A DNA stretch of 64,000 bases from CAYNJG01 sp964397295 (GTDB lineage: Bacteria > Planctomycetota > Planctomycetia > Pirellulales > Pirellulaceae). Location of the stretch: NCBI GenBank assembly GCA_964397295.1, contig CAYNJG010000006.1, positions 1 through 64,000 of the forward strand. Direction: 5' to 3'. Numbering within the stretch: position 1 is the first letter of the stretch; each line of letters starts with the position of its first letter. Below, piece by piece: positions 43,057 to 52,054 of this stretch. Under the pieces are notes generated by a model. The model made no database searches. It saw only the letters and a list, made by a program, of their open reading frames with translations, and was not told the DNA's origin. Both the position numbers and the translations under genes were made by a program.

Positions 43057-43827
43057 ATGGACGTTATCGCCGTACAGCTCGACTCAACGTGGCAAGACAA
43101 GCCTGCGAACCACGCACAGGTCCGCAAACTCTTGAACGCAACCAGTGTTCCTAAAAACAGTCTGATCGTGCTGCCCGAGATGTTTGATACGGGCTTCAGC
43201 ATGAATGTCGCCAAGACGGCGCAAACTGAGCTACTTGAATCTGAAACTTTTTTGCGGGAGATAGCTGCCGAGTTCGAAAGTACCGTCTTAGGTGGTGTTG
43301 TTGGCCAAGCAGTGAAAAATGTCGCCTCGAACTTGTCCGTCGCGTTTGCACCGGACGGAACGGAACTCGTTCGTTACCAGAAAATGCAGCCGTTTACACT
43401 AACCGGCGAAGATCAGCACTACACCGCCGGTGACGGTTTTCAAACGTTTCAATGGCAGGGCGTCACCATCTCACCGTTTGTTTGCTACGACCTACGCTTC
43501 CCCGAGATCTTCCGCCCAGCAGCGCAGGCCGGCGCAGAGTTCTTTGTTTTGATCGCGTGTTGGCCGACGGCTCGATCTGAACACTGGGTTCGCTTGTTAC
43601 AAGCCCGGGCAATCGAAAACCAAGCGTTTGTCTTGGGCGTAAATCGTTGCGGAACTGATCCGAAGTTCGTCTACGACGGTCGCTCGAGTGCATTCGATCC
43701 GATGGGCAAGCCAATATTTGAGTGCGACGCTGCGGAACAAGTGCGTCATTTCAAGATAGACGTCAACGTCGTGCGCACGTGGCGAAGCAAGTTTCCGGCG
43801 CTGCAGGACATCCGGACATCCAACTAG
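43057..43827 (+). CDS. carbon-nitrogen hydrolase, omega-amidase (YafV/NIT2-like)
   Basis: 256 residues, no signal peptide. The nitrilase triad is complete: E41 (LPEMFDTGFSMN), K109 (YQKMQPF) and C143 (FVCYDLRFPE). The sequence MFDTGF and KMQPF are typical of the YafV branch, which hydrolyses the omega-amide of alpha-ketoglutaramate or alpha-ketosuccinamate. It lies 28 bases after the aminotransferase; an AAGAGGAA ribosome site precedes it. Together they convert glutamine to alpha-ketoglutarate and ammonia while aminating a keto acid. Confidence 0.9.
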   Translation: MDVIAVQLDSTWQDKPANHAQVRKLLNATSVPKNSLIVLPEMFDTGFSMNVAKTAQTELLESETFLREIAAEFESTVLGGVVGQAVKNVASNLSVAFAPDGTELVRYQKMQPFTLTGEDQHYTAGDGFQTFQWQGVTISPFVCYDLRFPEIFRPAAQAGAEFFVLIACWPTARSEHWVRLLQARAIENQAFVLGVNRCGTDPKFVYDGRSSAFDPMGKPIFECDAAEQVRHFKIDVNVVRTWRSKFPALQDIRTSN

Positions 43828-43837
43828 CGTCGGCTCA

Positions 43838-46800
43838 CTACTTTGCCAGACGCTTGGCTTGATTGATCCACTTCTCGCGGCGGATTCGGCCGCCGAGGTT
43901 CAGTTCGTCGTCTAAGTAATCGATCGTCTTTTTGCCCCAGTCTTTCACCTGCGAGAACTGGTAGATGCCAGCCTTGTTCAGCCGCTTTTCTAACACGGGG
44001 CCAACACCGCTGATCTCCTTCAAGTCATCAATAGACTTGGGACGCTTGGTGTAGACCATCCCCAAGTTGGGATCCTTCTTTCGCGGAGTAGGGTCTTTTG
44101 CCACGACTTTCTTAGCCGGCTTAGAAGCTGGCTTTTTCGTCGCCGTTTTACTTTTCGTTGACTTGGCAGCAGGGCGAGTCTTAGCTGGTCGCTTTGTTGT
44201 TTTCTTTGTAGCTGGCTTCTTCGTCGTTGTTTTCTTACTCGCCTTCGCTGGCTTTCCGTTTTTTGTGGCTTTGGTTGTTGTGCGTCTTTTTGCGGGTGTC
44301 GGCACGTCTTCGCCTTTGTTCAAAGCTCGCACAACAGCTTTTTGCTCGGCCACTTCGTTTCGCAACGCAGACGCTTCGACACGAAGCTTGCTTAATTCGG
44401 ACGCGAGGTCTTGGAGTCGATCGTCACGGTCGTGCAATTTCTTCTCTTGAGATTCGATCTTCGTCGTTAGCCGTTTGACGTCGCGGACAGCTTTCGTTCC
44501 TTCTTTTCGGTCCTTTGGTGTCGCCTCGATTTCCTCTCGCAGTTCGCTGATCGTTTTCCGCTGCTCATCGCGTTCGCGTTTTAATTCTGAAGCCAACTTC
44601 TTTAGCGTTGCCAATTCTTCTGCGTTCGCTGGTGCTTTCGCTTCGTCGCCTTCGTTTGATTGGTCCGTCTGGGCTTGAAGTTCTTCCAGCTTCGTGGACA
44701 ACTCGGCGTTCGCTCGTGCAGCTTCCATTAGCTTTTGACGCGAGCTTTCTTGTTCACGAACGCGTGAGAGTTTGAGTTCCTCGAGTTCGTTTACCGAAGC
44801 ATGCAGTTCTGCCACGCTACGGCGGTATTCACGGTTCTCTTCTTCCAGTTTCGAAATCTGATTCGCGTCTACCTCGTTCGACTTGAGATCATTGAGCTCG
44901 CCCATCAGTTTCGCAATCGTCGCACTTGCTTCGGCGGCTGAAGCAGCAGCTTGATCGCGTTCAGCTCGCAATGTGTCTTCGGGATCAGACGCGTCGTCAT
45001 GCAATACTGACGCTTCGTCGCGAGACGAGTACATTTCGTTGAGCGATTGAAAGCGTTCGTTGAGCTTCTCGATGGCCTCGTCGCGTTCGGCCAGTAACTT
45101 GGTGAGTGCTTCCACGCGTTCGGATTCGCCATTCTCAGCAGCGTGCAGGCTCTCGTCATCGAGTGGTTCACCGTTCTCGTCTAGACCAAGTCGTGAATAG
45201 AGCGAAGTACGTTGCGTATTCCAAAGTTCTTCGGCGTCAATAAAGTGTGCGAGTTGCTGCTTGAGCTCGATTTGTTCGTCTTGCAACCGCCTTAGGTCGG
45301 CCGCGCGTTCTTCCAAAGATTTCGAAAGCTCACGGCATTCGGACTGCGAGGCAGAAAACTCGCTTTGCTGTTCTGCAGCGGTCGAGGCTTGCGATTGAGC
45401 TGCCTGTAATTGCTCACGCATGCGACGCATTTCTGCCGCTTTCACGTTGATATCTTCTTGCGATGCCCCCAGTTGGTCCAGCAAATCTTGCCGTTCTGTC
45501 TGCAGGCCAGCAGCGTATTGTTCGTGTTGTTCGATGACGGTTTCTAGTTCCGCGATCTTTGCTGTCGTGTTTGAAAGGCTGTCGCTTGATTCGCCTTCGC
45601 TATTGCTTTCTGCGACGTTTTCTTTCGACGAATCCCGCAGCGACTCAAGTCGCCCTTTCAACGCTTCAGTTTCGGCGGTAAATCGAGCCTTCAACGTATG
45701 ATGCTCGGCCTGGACGGCGTCGAATTCTGCGGACTTCTCAGCGAGCTTTGTCTTCAGTAATTCCAATTCTTCCCTTGAATCATCGTTGTTTGATGTGTCT
45801 TGAACGGCGTGTGCGAGATCAATCTGCAGCTTGTCGTAACGAGAAAGTGCACTATCGCGCTCGGCGGTGAGCTTTTCGATCACACTCGCATCGTCGCTTT
45901 CAGCGACTTTTGCTCGAAGAGTTGCAATCTCGTCCTGTCGGTTTCGTCGTTCGTCCCGAAGCTGCTCGATCACGGCGGCCTGCTCGGAGACTTGTCGCTG
46001 CGAAGTTTCGGACTCTGCTTTGGCTCCCGCTTCCGAATCCTTCGCTGATGCTAATTCCTCATGGAGTCGCTCGCGTGCTGATGCGAATTCGTCACGGATG
46101 CGATTTCGATCCGCTTCCAGTTCCTGCAACTTCGTTTCCAGCAGCGTCACTTGTTCGCTGTCATCATTACTCGAGTCGGACTCTTCGGCAGCCGTGAGCT
46201 GTGTTTGAGCGGATTGGAGTTCGCGACGCAGATTAAAGAGTTCCGCGTCACGCTGCGTTAGATTCTGATTGAGCTGTCGAATCGTTTCGTTGGCTAGCGA
46301 GTGTTCGGGGCTTTCTTGTGAAGCGGCATGCGCAGCCTCATCTTTGGCACCGGCCAGTGCTTCCTCGAGCTGAATCGTTTTCTCGCGCAGTTCATTGGCT
46401 TCTGCTGACAGTTTTTCACGCTCGGAGGCAAGCTTAGCTCCCTCGGCTTCGCGCTCCTCGATGATCGACCGTAGCTCATTGACGGTTGCCTTGTGCTGTG
46501 CTTCGATTTCCTCAATCACAGCTGCGTCGGGCTCACTCTCGCTTTCTGTGGCGGCTTGCTCGGCCTCGGCAAGTTTCGTCGTTAGGCTTTGAACCTCGTT
46601 TCGCAGGGTCATCAATTGAGCATCGCGTTGGTTGAGGTTCTGGTTTAGCTGCCGAATAGTTTCGTTGGATAGCGATAGCTCGGACGCAGACTGCTGATGC
46701 TGCATTTGAAGCGACGCGAACTCGTTGGGGTCAACTTGCGGAGCGTCGCCCGTTTCGACTTTCCGGCGAAGATCGTCGTTCTGAGCAGCCAGGTTGTCAC

Positions 46801-47977
46801 GCTCGCGAGACAACGAGGCTTCCGCCGCCTCTCGCTGACCAATGATCAAACGGAGTTCTTCTATCGTTGCCTGATGTTGTTTCTCGATCGCACGAATTGC
46901 TTCCTCGTTGTCACCGCTGGCGGCCTGCGAACGAAGTGTTTCGATTTCCGATTCCAGCTGTGCAATCTTTTGACGGTCTTGTTGCAATGCTTCGCTGGTC
47001 GCGCTGAGGTTTTCGACTTGCTGGCGTAACTGTGAAAGTTCCTCCTCATGCTGTACCGCGCGTGACAACGCTTGGTCTCGCTGAGTGGTAAGGTGTGTCA
47101 GTTCGTTATGGCTGGCTTCCAAAGTTAAGCGAAGCTCTGCCAACTCCTGCTGCTCGGCTGCTGTGGCGCCGCCGGTTGATTGAAACGACGCAATGTGTGG
47201 CGCGTCGAGCACTTCAATTTCGTCGGGCTCGGGCACAATCGCTTGAGGCTCAGTCACTGCGGCTTGAACGGTTGGCTGGCTGGTTGACGGTTCACGACGT
47301 GGCGGAATCGAACTGCCCCGTGGTGGGATGCCCGACGCAGATGTGCCGGGATTAGGGGTGCTGCTCGAAAAAGAAGACTGCGTCGGTGCCTGCGGTCGGG
47401 GCGGCGGAACTGCTGCGCCTAACGTTGGAGTGGGAATTGTTGGATTTGGAATGCTGGCGTCGGAAGTTGGCAACGGGTCTTTGATCTCAAACGTGTTCTC
47501 GTCGGAGAGAATATCGTCGGTGCTCGATTCAACATTAGGGGGTTCGATCGATTCAGCGGTTTCGATCGATTCAGGTACCTCAACTTCGGGTAGCTCAATT
47601 TCCGGCACGTCAGCGTCGAGCAAATCAGCCGCGGGTGGCTCGACATCATTCGGGACTTCAATGTTCGGCAGCTCGACGTCGGGCAGTTCCGCGTCGCCCG
47701 TAGCAGCTTCGACGGCATCCGCTATGTCTTCCGTTGGATCGTCGCCAGTAAGTTGTGAAACGCCGTCCTTCAACGACTCCGTGCCGGCCTTTGCTTTGTC
47801 TGCCGCATCGCCCGCCAGCGATTTCGCTTTGTTACTAACGTCACCGATTACGTTGCCGTCGGACTTCTTCTTGGTCCAAACGACCCATAAGAGAATTGCG
47901 GCGCAGACCATAAATCCAAGAAACCCGGAGATTACGGTGGGCCAACTAATGGCGGCGAACAAAGTTAGTAACAACAT
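43838..47977 (-). CDS. membrane-anchored giant coiled-coil protein with histone-H1-like tail and HhH domain
   Basis: 1379 residues in five parts. A single membrane helix at 15-35 ends in TKKK, consistent with a cytosolic C-terminal side. An acidic, proline-rich linker with repeated ELPxVEVP-like units spans about 80-270. A nearly unbroken heptad-rich coiled coil, Glu/Arg/Gln/Ala-dominated with internal near-repeats (NETIRQLNQNL, LTAERDxALSRY), spans about 275-1220. A Lys/Ala/Thr/Pro-rich tail like histone H1 or Hc1 covers 1227-1293. A terminal helix-hairpin-helix domain (DLKEISGVGPVLEKRLNKAG ... GRIRREKWINQAKRLA) spans 1317-1379. Inference: a tether between the inner membrane and nucleic acid. 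Function unproven. It converges on the omega-amidase gene with a 10-base gap. Confidence 0.85.
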   Translation of the reverse strand: MLLLTLFAAISWPTVISGFLGFMVCAAILLWVVWTKKKSDGNVIGDVSNKAKSLAGDAADKAKAGTESLKDGVSQLTGDDPTEDIADAVEAATGDAELPDVELPNIEVPNDVEPPAADLLDADVPEIELPEVEVPESIETAESIEPPNVESSTDDILSDENTFEIKDPLPTSDASIPNPTIPTPTLGAAVPPPRPQAPTQSSFSSSTPNPGTSASGIPPRGSSIPPRREPSTSQPTVQAAVTEPQAIVPEPDEIEVLDAPHIASFQSTGGATAAEQQELAELRLTLEASHNELTHLTTQRDQALSRAVQHEEELSQLRQQVENLSATSEALQQDRQKIAQLESEIETLRSQAASGDNEEAIRAIEKQHQATIEELRLIIGQREAAEASLSRERDNLAAQNDDLRRKVETGDAPQVDPNEFASLQMQHQQSASELSLSNETIRQLNQNLNQRDAQLMTLRNEVQSLTTKLAEAEQAATESESEPDAAVIEEIEAQHKATVNELRSIIEEREAEGAKLASEREKLSAEANELREKTIQLEEALAGAKDEAAHAASQESPEHSLANETIRQLNQNLTQRDAELFNLRRELQSAQTQLTAAEESDSSNDDSEQVTLLETKLQELEADRNRIRDEFASARERLHEELASAKDSEAGAKAESETSQRQVSEQAAVIEQLRDERRNRQDEIATLRAKVAESDDASVIEKLTAERDSALSRYDKLQIDLAHAVQDTSNNDDSREELELLKTKLAEKSAEFDAVQAEHHTLKARFTAETEALKGRLESLRDSSKENVAESNSEGESSDSLSNTTAKIAELETVIEQHEQYAAGLQTERQDLLDQLGASQEDINVKAAEMRRMREQLQAAQSQASTAAEQQSEFSASQSECRELSKSLEERAADLRRLQDEQIELKQQLAHFIDAEELWNTQRTSLYSRLGLDENGEPLDDESLHAAENGESERVEALTKLLAERDEAIEKLNERFQSLNEMYSSRDEASVLHDDASDPEDTLRAERDQAAASAAEASATIAKLMGELNDLKSNEVDANQISKLEEENREYRRSVAELHASVNELEELKLSRVREQESSRQKLMEAARANAELSTKLEELQAQTDQSNEGDEAKAPANAEELATLKKLASELKRERDEQRKTISELREEIEATPKDRKEGTKAVRDVKRLTTKIESQEKKLHDRDDRLQDLASELSKLRVEASALRNEVAEQKAVVRALNKGEDVPTPAKRRTTTKATKNGKPAKASKKTTTKKPATKKTTKRPAKTRPAAKSTKSKTATKKPASKPAKKVVAKDPTPRKKDPNLGMVYTKRPKSIDDLKEISGVGPVLEKRLNKAGIYQFSQVKDWGKKTIDYLDDELNLGGRIRREKWINQAKRLAK
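44099..44299 (-). repeat. histone-H1-like Lys/Ala/Thr repeats in the coiled-coil protein
   Basis: Residues 1227-1293: short KKTTTKKPA, KKTTKRPAK, TATKKPASK and similar units, the composition of H1/Hc1-like DNA-compacting tails. Positioned between coiled coil and HhH domain. Confidence 0.8.
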
Positions 47978-48290
47978 AAATCAATCAGTTCCCAAAACCG
48001 GTCGATCACTCCTTTGGACGACATGCGGATTCAATCGTTGTGTGCGAAGCCTATTCGCGAGACCCTATCTGAGGATCCATTTTGTTGGAGTAGCTGCTAG
48101 AGGTCAAAATTTCCAAGCGATGCTGCCGCCAAACCTTACCTACCTATACTTTCGTACATTTCAACGGTATCGTGTCGCCGATACCGCCAGCAAAAGGAAG
48201 TTCCTCACTCATTAGCAAGATCCCCAGAGTTTAACACGATTTGGGGGATTTTTAACGATTGTCGGGGCGATTGGAGAAGCTTCAACGAAT
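47978..48290. other. intergenic region between divergent genes
   Basis: Divergent spacer for the coiled-coil protein and the alpha/beta hydrolase; presumably holds both promoters. ATCCCC (48220-48225) and GGGGAT (48244-48249) followed by TTTT could form a weak hairpin in the hydrolase leader. No gene recognised. Confidence 0.5.
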
Positions 48291-49247
48291 ATGCCCGCTT
48301 CGAACCCGTTTAGCCCCCACCCTCTGTTTCGCGGCGGCCATCTCCAGACGTTGGCGGGGTTTTACTGGCCCACACGCCAGCCCAAGTACCAAGCAACACC
48401 GCATTTGCTGGATGTTCCGGGCGGCGACAAGATCGCCCTTCATGACGACCAACCCCCGAACTGGCAGGCCACTGACCGCGTAGCATTGTTGCTACACGGC
48501 TTAGCCGGGTGTCACGGCAGCGGATACATGTGGCGTTTGGCTGACCGATTGTGCGCTCGCGGCATCCGTTGCTTCCGGATGGATATGCGAGGAACGGGTG
48601 CGTCGACCGGCAAAGCGAAGCTACCTGGCCATGCGGGAAGAACGGAAGACGCCGAGATCGCTATCAACTGGATAGCCGAACAAGCACCGGACGCGCCGCT
48701 AACAATGGCTGGCTTTTCGATGGGAGGCAACATTGCCCTTGGGACGGCGGCCAACGCTTCCACGAAATCGATCGGCAACTTGCAACGCTGTATCGCCGTC
48801 TGTCCACCGGTCGACTTATCAAGGTGCTGTAGCGAATTGCGAAAAGGTACTGGCAACTTTTACGACAAATACTTGATCCGTTTTTTGGTCAAAAAGTGGC
48901 AGCAAACTGGTGGACAACTCAACGGCGCAGCTCCTCGCAGCATCTACGAATTCGATGATCAAATCACGGCTCCACTGTCTGGCTTTCGCGATGCCGAAGA
49001 TTATTACGCAAACTGCAGCAGCGGCCCGCGGCTCACGGAAATCAAACTGCCAGCAAAACTCTTGGCGTCGAAAGACGATCCCGTTGTTGCCTACTCTGCC
49101 ACCGCCGCGTACAAGCGATCAGCTTCCGTCGAATTGATCACTACCGAAAGCGGAGGACACCTCGGGTTTCTTTCCACGTGTGGCAAAGTCCAGGATCGGC
49201 GCTGGATGGACTGGCAGCTCTGTGAATGGATTGATTCCGACTGGTAA
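48291..49247 (+). CDS. alpha/beta hydrolase, YheT family
   Basis: 318 residues. The N-terminal NPFSPHPLFRGGHLQTLAG block is diagnostic for YheT-type hydrolases. The catalytic triad is visible: nucleophile Ser in MAGFSMGGN, Asp in SKDDPVV, and His in GGHLGF. LLLHGLAGCHGSGY forms the oxyanion region. Family members are esterase-like enzymes of uncertain substrate (short-chain esters have been used in tests). No signal peptide. Stands alone, convergent with the small regulator gene downstream. Confidence 0.9.
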   Translation: MPASNPFSPHPLFRGGHLQTLAGFYWPTRQPKYQATPHLLDVPGGDKIALHDDQPPNWQATDRVALLLHGLAGCHGSGYMWRLADRLCARGIRCFRMDMRGTGASTGKAKLPGHAGRTEDAEIAINWIAEQAPDAPLTMAGFSMGGNIALGTAANASTKSIGNLQRCIAVCPPVDLSRCCSELRKGTGNFYDKYLIRFLVKKWQQTGGQLNGAAPRSIYEFDDQITAPLSGFRDAEDYYANCSSGPRLTEIKLPAKLLASKDDPVVAYSATAAYKRSASVELITTESGGHLGFLSTCGKVQDRRWMDWQLCEWIDSDW

Positions 49248-49291
49248 GCTGACTTGATCGAAGCTGGACCAACGTAAAGGATTTTCGTCAG

Positions 49292-49660
49292 CTACTCGGT
49301 AATCATCCGTAACAAGTCGCCGATGCTGCGATGTGCTTCGATCGGATGACGAAGCGGTTGATTCTTTAAAACCTTGTAGTGGTTTTGGCGGCCGATTTTC
49401 TCGCGTTCAAGAAAGCCACTCTCTTCGAGGTCTACGACGATACGTTGAATAGCACGCTCCGTGATTCCGACACGAAGTGCAACTTCTCGCAATACCATGT
49501 CCGGTTCTGAATCGAGAACGGTTAGCACATGTGCGTGGTTGGTGAGAAACGTCCAACGTGGACCCTTCGTTTCTTCCGTGATAGCACTGCCATTGCGGGC
49601 GACGTTGCGTCCGTTCGCTACTTTGCCGTTCGTAGCTTTCTTCACTTTTTTCTTGGCCAC
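49292..49660 (-). CDS. small winged helix-turn-helix regulator
   Basis: 122 residues from GTG 49660, supported by GGGAGGA six bases upstream. The N-terminal about 30 residues are Lys/Asn/Gly-rich and probably disordered. Residues 36-105 are a MarR/ArsR-type winged helix: FLTNHAHVLTVLDSEPDMVLREVALRVGITERAIQRIVVDLEESGFLEREKIGRQNHYKV. The recognition helix is TERAIQRIVVDLE. Short regulators of this type are common in planctomycetes and actinobacteria. It is divergent from the secretion operon, and the shared 271-base spacer carries inverted TTCGTG motifs, so it may control that operon and itself (inference). Confidence 0.85.
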   Translation of the reverse strand: MAKKKVKKATNGKVANGRNVARNGSAITEETKGPRWTFLTNHAHVLTVLDSEPDMVLREVALRVGITERAIQRIVVDLEESGFLEREKIGRQNHYKVLKNQPLRHPIEAHRSIGDLLRMITE

Positions 49661-49750
49661 GTAACGTCCTCCCAGTCAGGGCACTGCTTCCCAGCACAGC
49701 ACCGATGAAGTTTTGATACTTAAGTATACACGATTATTCGCGAAATAAAA

Positions 49751-49772
49751 TTCGTGATTCCGTAACCACGAA
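49751..49772. promoter_or_regulatory. TTCGTG inverted-repeat operator candidate
   Basis: TTCGTG (49751-49756) and CACGAA (49767-49772), a perfect inverted repeat with ten bases between. A further TTCGTG occurs at 49855-49860, inside a putative promoter. A separate 12-base palindrome ATACTTAAGTAT lies at 49716-49727. Confidence 0.4.
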
Positions 49773-49840
49773 AATATCCACTCCTTTCAGCCTTTCGTCA
49801 TTTTTTCTCTAAAAAATGAACCTTAAGACATGAATCGTAA

Positions 49841-49869
49841 TTGACGACATATATTTCGTGTAATAGGAT
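49841..49869 (+). promoter_or_regulatory. sigma70-type promoter candidate for the secretion operon
   Basis: TTGACG (49841-49846), 17-base spacer, TAGGAT (49864-49869), about 60 bases before the ABC gene start. The spacer contains one TTCGTG motif. Confidence 0.4.
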
Positions 49870-49931
49870 TCGCGTAGATTGTTTCATGAAGCGGATTGCT
49901 TGATAGCGTCCGGTCGCCGCAGGAAAGCCAG

Positions 49932-52040
49932 ATGCCGAGCTTAGAGATAGATGAGAAGGATCGTGGATTCGCCACAATCCACCGGGAGGAAGTCGTTCGA
50001 CGCGTTGTCCGAAGAGTTGCGGCTGTCTTGGACTTGAATGACTTCGGAGGTCGCCTTGATCTCAGCGGTGTGCCAGATTGCCAGCAGTGGGAACGAAACG
50101 TTTTGGAGGTCGGTTGTCGGCAGCTTGGTGTTTACGCTACGCAGCTCGACTCAATTTCGGAAACCCACGCGTTAGATTTCGTTCGCGAGGGGCATGTCGT
50201 TATTGTTCCGCACAAGGATGGTGACTACTCGATTATCGAACGACAGCTGGGCAATCGTGTTGAGATTGCAACCGTCAACGGTTCCACGCGACACGGTACC
50301 GTCTCACGCACTACGATCTCATCACTGTTGGGCGACACTGATTCTGGTGTTGTTGTCGCGAAGTGCGAATTGGGTTGCGATTCACTATCGGCTCACGACG
50401 AAGACGGCAACGGCGAACACCCAACGCCACTGAGGCGATTCCTTCGTTTGTTGAAGCTCGAATCGAACGACATTTGGACCGTCGTTTTGTTTGCGTTAGT
50501 CTCTGGTGTACTTAGTTTGGCAACGCCATTGGCGGTCGAGTCGCTTGTCAATGTCGTGAGCTGGGGGACGTACCTCCAGCCCCTGGTTGTCTTGTCGTTG
50601 ATCTTGTTGGCGTCACTTGGGCTGTCCGGCATCCTAAAAGTGATGCAGGCGGTCGTTGTCGAAATCATTCAGAGACGACAGTTTGTCCGCATTGTTGGTG
50701 ATCTGGCTCATCGTTTTCCGCGTGCCAAGCAGGCGTATCTGAAAAAGTACTACCCGCGCGAACTAGCGAATCGTGTCTTCGACATTATGACGATTCAGAA
50801 GGCAACAGCGGTGCTGCTTCTGGATGGTGTGTCGATTTTGTTGACGACATGCCTCGGTATGCTGTTGCTGGCGTTTTATCACCCGTTCTTGCTTGGCTTT
50901 AATATCGCTTTGTTGCTGACGATGATTTCGATTACGTGGCTGCTTGGGCGTGGCGGCATCAACACGTCGATTGACGAGTCGATCGCGAAATACCGAATCG
51001 TGCATTGGCTGCAGGATGTGATTTCGTTTCCAGGCGCATTCAAAATCAATGGCGGCGAAGACTTGGCGATTGAGAAAGCCAACAGTCTTGCGGCGGAGTA
51101 CTTGGAGGCTCGTCGGAGTCAGTTTCGTGTCGTGATTCGACAGATTGCGTTTGCGATTGGGTTGCAAGTGTTCGCGTCGACTGCATTGTTGGGACTTGGC
51201 GGATGGTTGGTGATCGGCGGGCAACTGACGCTTGGACAGCTCGTAGCCAGTGAGCTTGTGGTAACGGTCGTCGTTGGAGCGTTCGCAAAAGCAGGTAAGT
51301 CGATCGAGAAATTCTACGACCTGATGGCGGGTATCGATAAAGTCGGGTACTTGCTAGACATTCCGGTTGATCCACGCAGGGGAAGACTGTCCGTGGCGGA
51401 CGAGGCGTGCACTCTGGAATGGAGTGATCTCGGCGTGCAGGTCGGGGCGAACAAACGTTCGATCCCAGCGGGTAGGATTGCGGCGGGCTCGTCTCTTGCC
51501 GTCACTGGCAATGATTTGGTGGCTAAGAGTCTATTCACGGATGTCGTTGCCGGGCTTGTCTCACCCACCTCTGGCATTGTCACGGTAGCTGAAATGGACG
51601 CCCCGCAGGCTGCCGTTGCCGGCAAAGGTCGGCTGGTGGCCGTTGCGAAGCGGATCGAAGTCTTTCACGCATCGATTGCGGAAAACGTTGAACTTGGTCG
51701 CGCTGGCATTGGCGAAGATCGTGTTCGTGAAGTGTTGAAAGCGGTCGGGCTTTGGAACATCGTCCATGAGTTGCCGGACGGCGTGAATGCCGACTTGGCT
51801 ACTGGCGGCTATCCCTTGTCGAGAGATCAAGTTGCGAGGTTGATGCTCGCACGCGCAATTGCTGCTCGACCTCGCATGGTCGTGGTAGAAAGCTTGATGG
51901 ACGACCTGCCGCCGTCTGAGAGAGTCGAGGTGTGGGCTGCGATGCGAGCCGTTTGCTCGCCGTGTACGTTTGTGGTTTCGACAAACGACGTGTCATTGTC
52001 AGCCGCGTGCGATCGGCAGTTTGAAGTGGAAGGCTACTAA
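49932..52040 (+). CDS. type I secretion-like ABC protein with degenerate nucleotide-binding domain
   Basis: 702 residues from ATG 49932 (CAGGAAAG just upstream; the longer TTG frame adds 12 residues). An about 170-residue N-terminal domain of unclear fold, possibly an inactive C39-like or CLD domain, is followed by six membrane helices (about 183-455), then an ABC domain (about 495-702). The ABC motifs are eroded: Walker A is GNDLVAKS (526-533, last Gly to Ala but Lys kept), the Q-loop Gln is missing (VAVAKRIEVF), the signature is LSRDQ instead of LSGGQ, and Walker B is VVVES instead of LLLDE, losing the catalytic Glu. The H-loop reads STNDVS. With HlyD-like and TolC-like genes next it forms a tripartite exporter; ATP hydrolysis is doubtful. 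Confidence 0.88.
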   Translation: MPSLEIDEKDRGFATIHREEVVRRVVRRVAAVLDLNDFGGRLDLSGVPDCQQWERNVLEVGCRQLGVYATQLDSISETHALDFVREGHVVIVPHKDGDYSIIERQLGNRVEIATVNGSTRHGTVSRTTISSLLGDTDSGVVVAKCELGCDSLSAHDEDGNGEHPTPLRRFLRLLKLESNDIWTVVLFALVSGVLSLATPLAVESLVNVVSWGTYLQPLVVLSLILLASLGLSGILKVMQAVVVEIIQRRQFVRIVGDLAHRFPRAKQAYLKKYYPRELANRVFDIMTIQKATAVLLLDGVSILLTTCLGMLLLAFYHPFLLGFNIALLLTMISITWLLGRGGINTSIDESIAKYRIVHWLQDVISFPGAFKINGGEDLAIEKANSLAAEYLEARRSQFRVVIRQIAFAIGLQVFASTALLGLGGWLVIGGQLTLGQLVASELVVTVVVGAFAKAGKSIEKFYDLMAGIDKVGYLLDIPVDPRRGRLSVADEACTLEWSDLGVQVGANKRSIPAGRIAAGSSLAVTGNDLVAKSLFTDVVAGLVSPTSGIVTVAEMDAPQAAVAGKGRLVAVAKRIEVFHASIAENVELGRAGIGEDRVREVLKAVGLWNIVHELPDGVNADLATGGYPLSRDQVARLMLARAIAARPRMVVVESLMDDLPPSERVEVWAAMRAVCSPCTFVVSTNDVSLSAACDRQFEVEGY

Positions 52041-52054
52041 AGAAGGCTGAAAAC

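Noticed and set aside
47328..48215. 295-codon plus-strand frame rich in Ser/Gly
   Set aside because: Exactly antisense to the acidic, proline-rich linker of the coiled-coil protein; composition is explained by the codons of the real gene.
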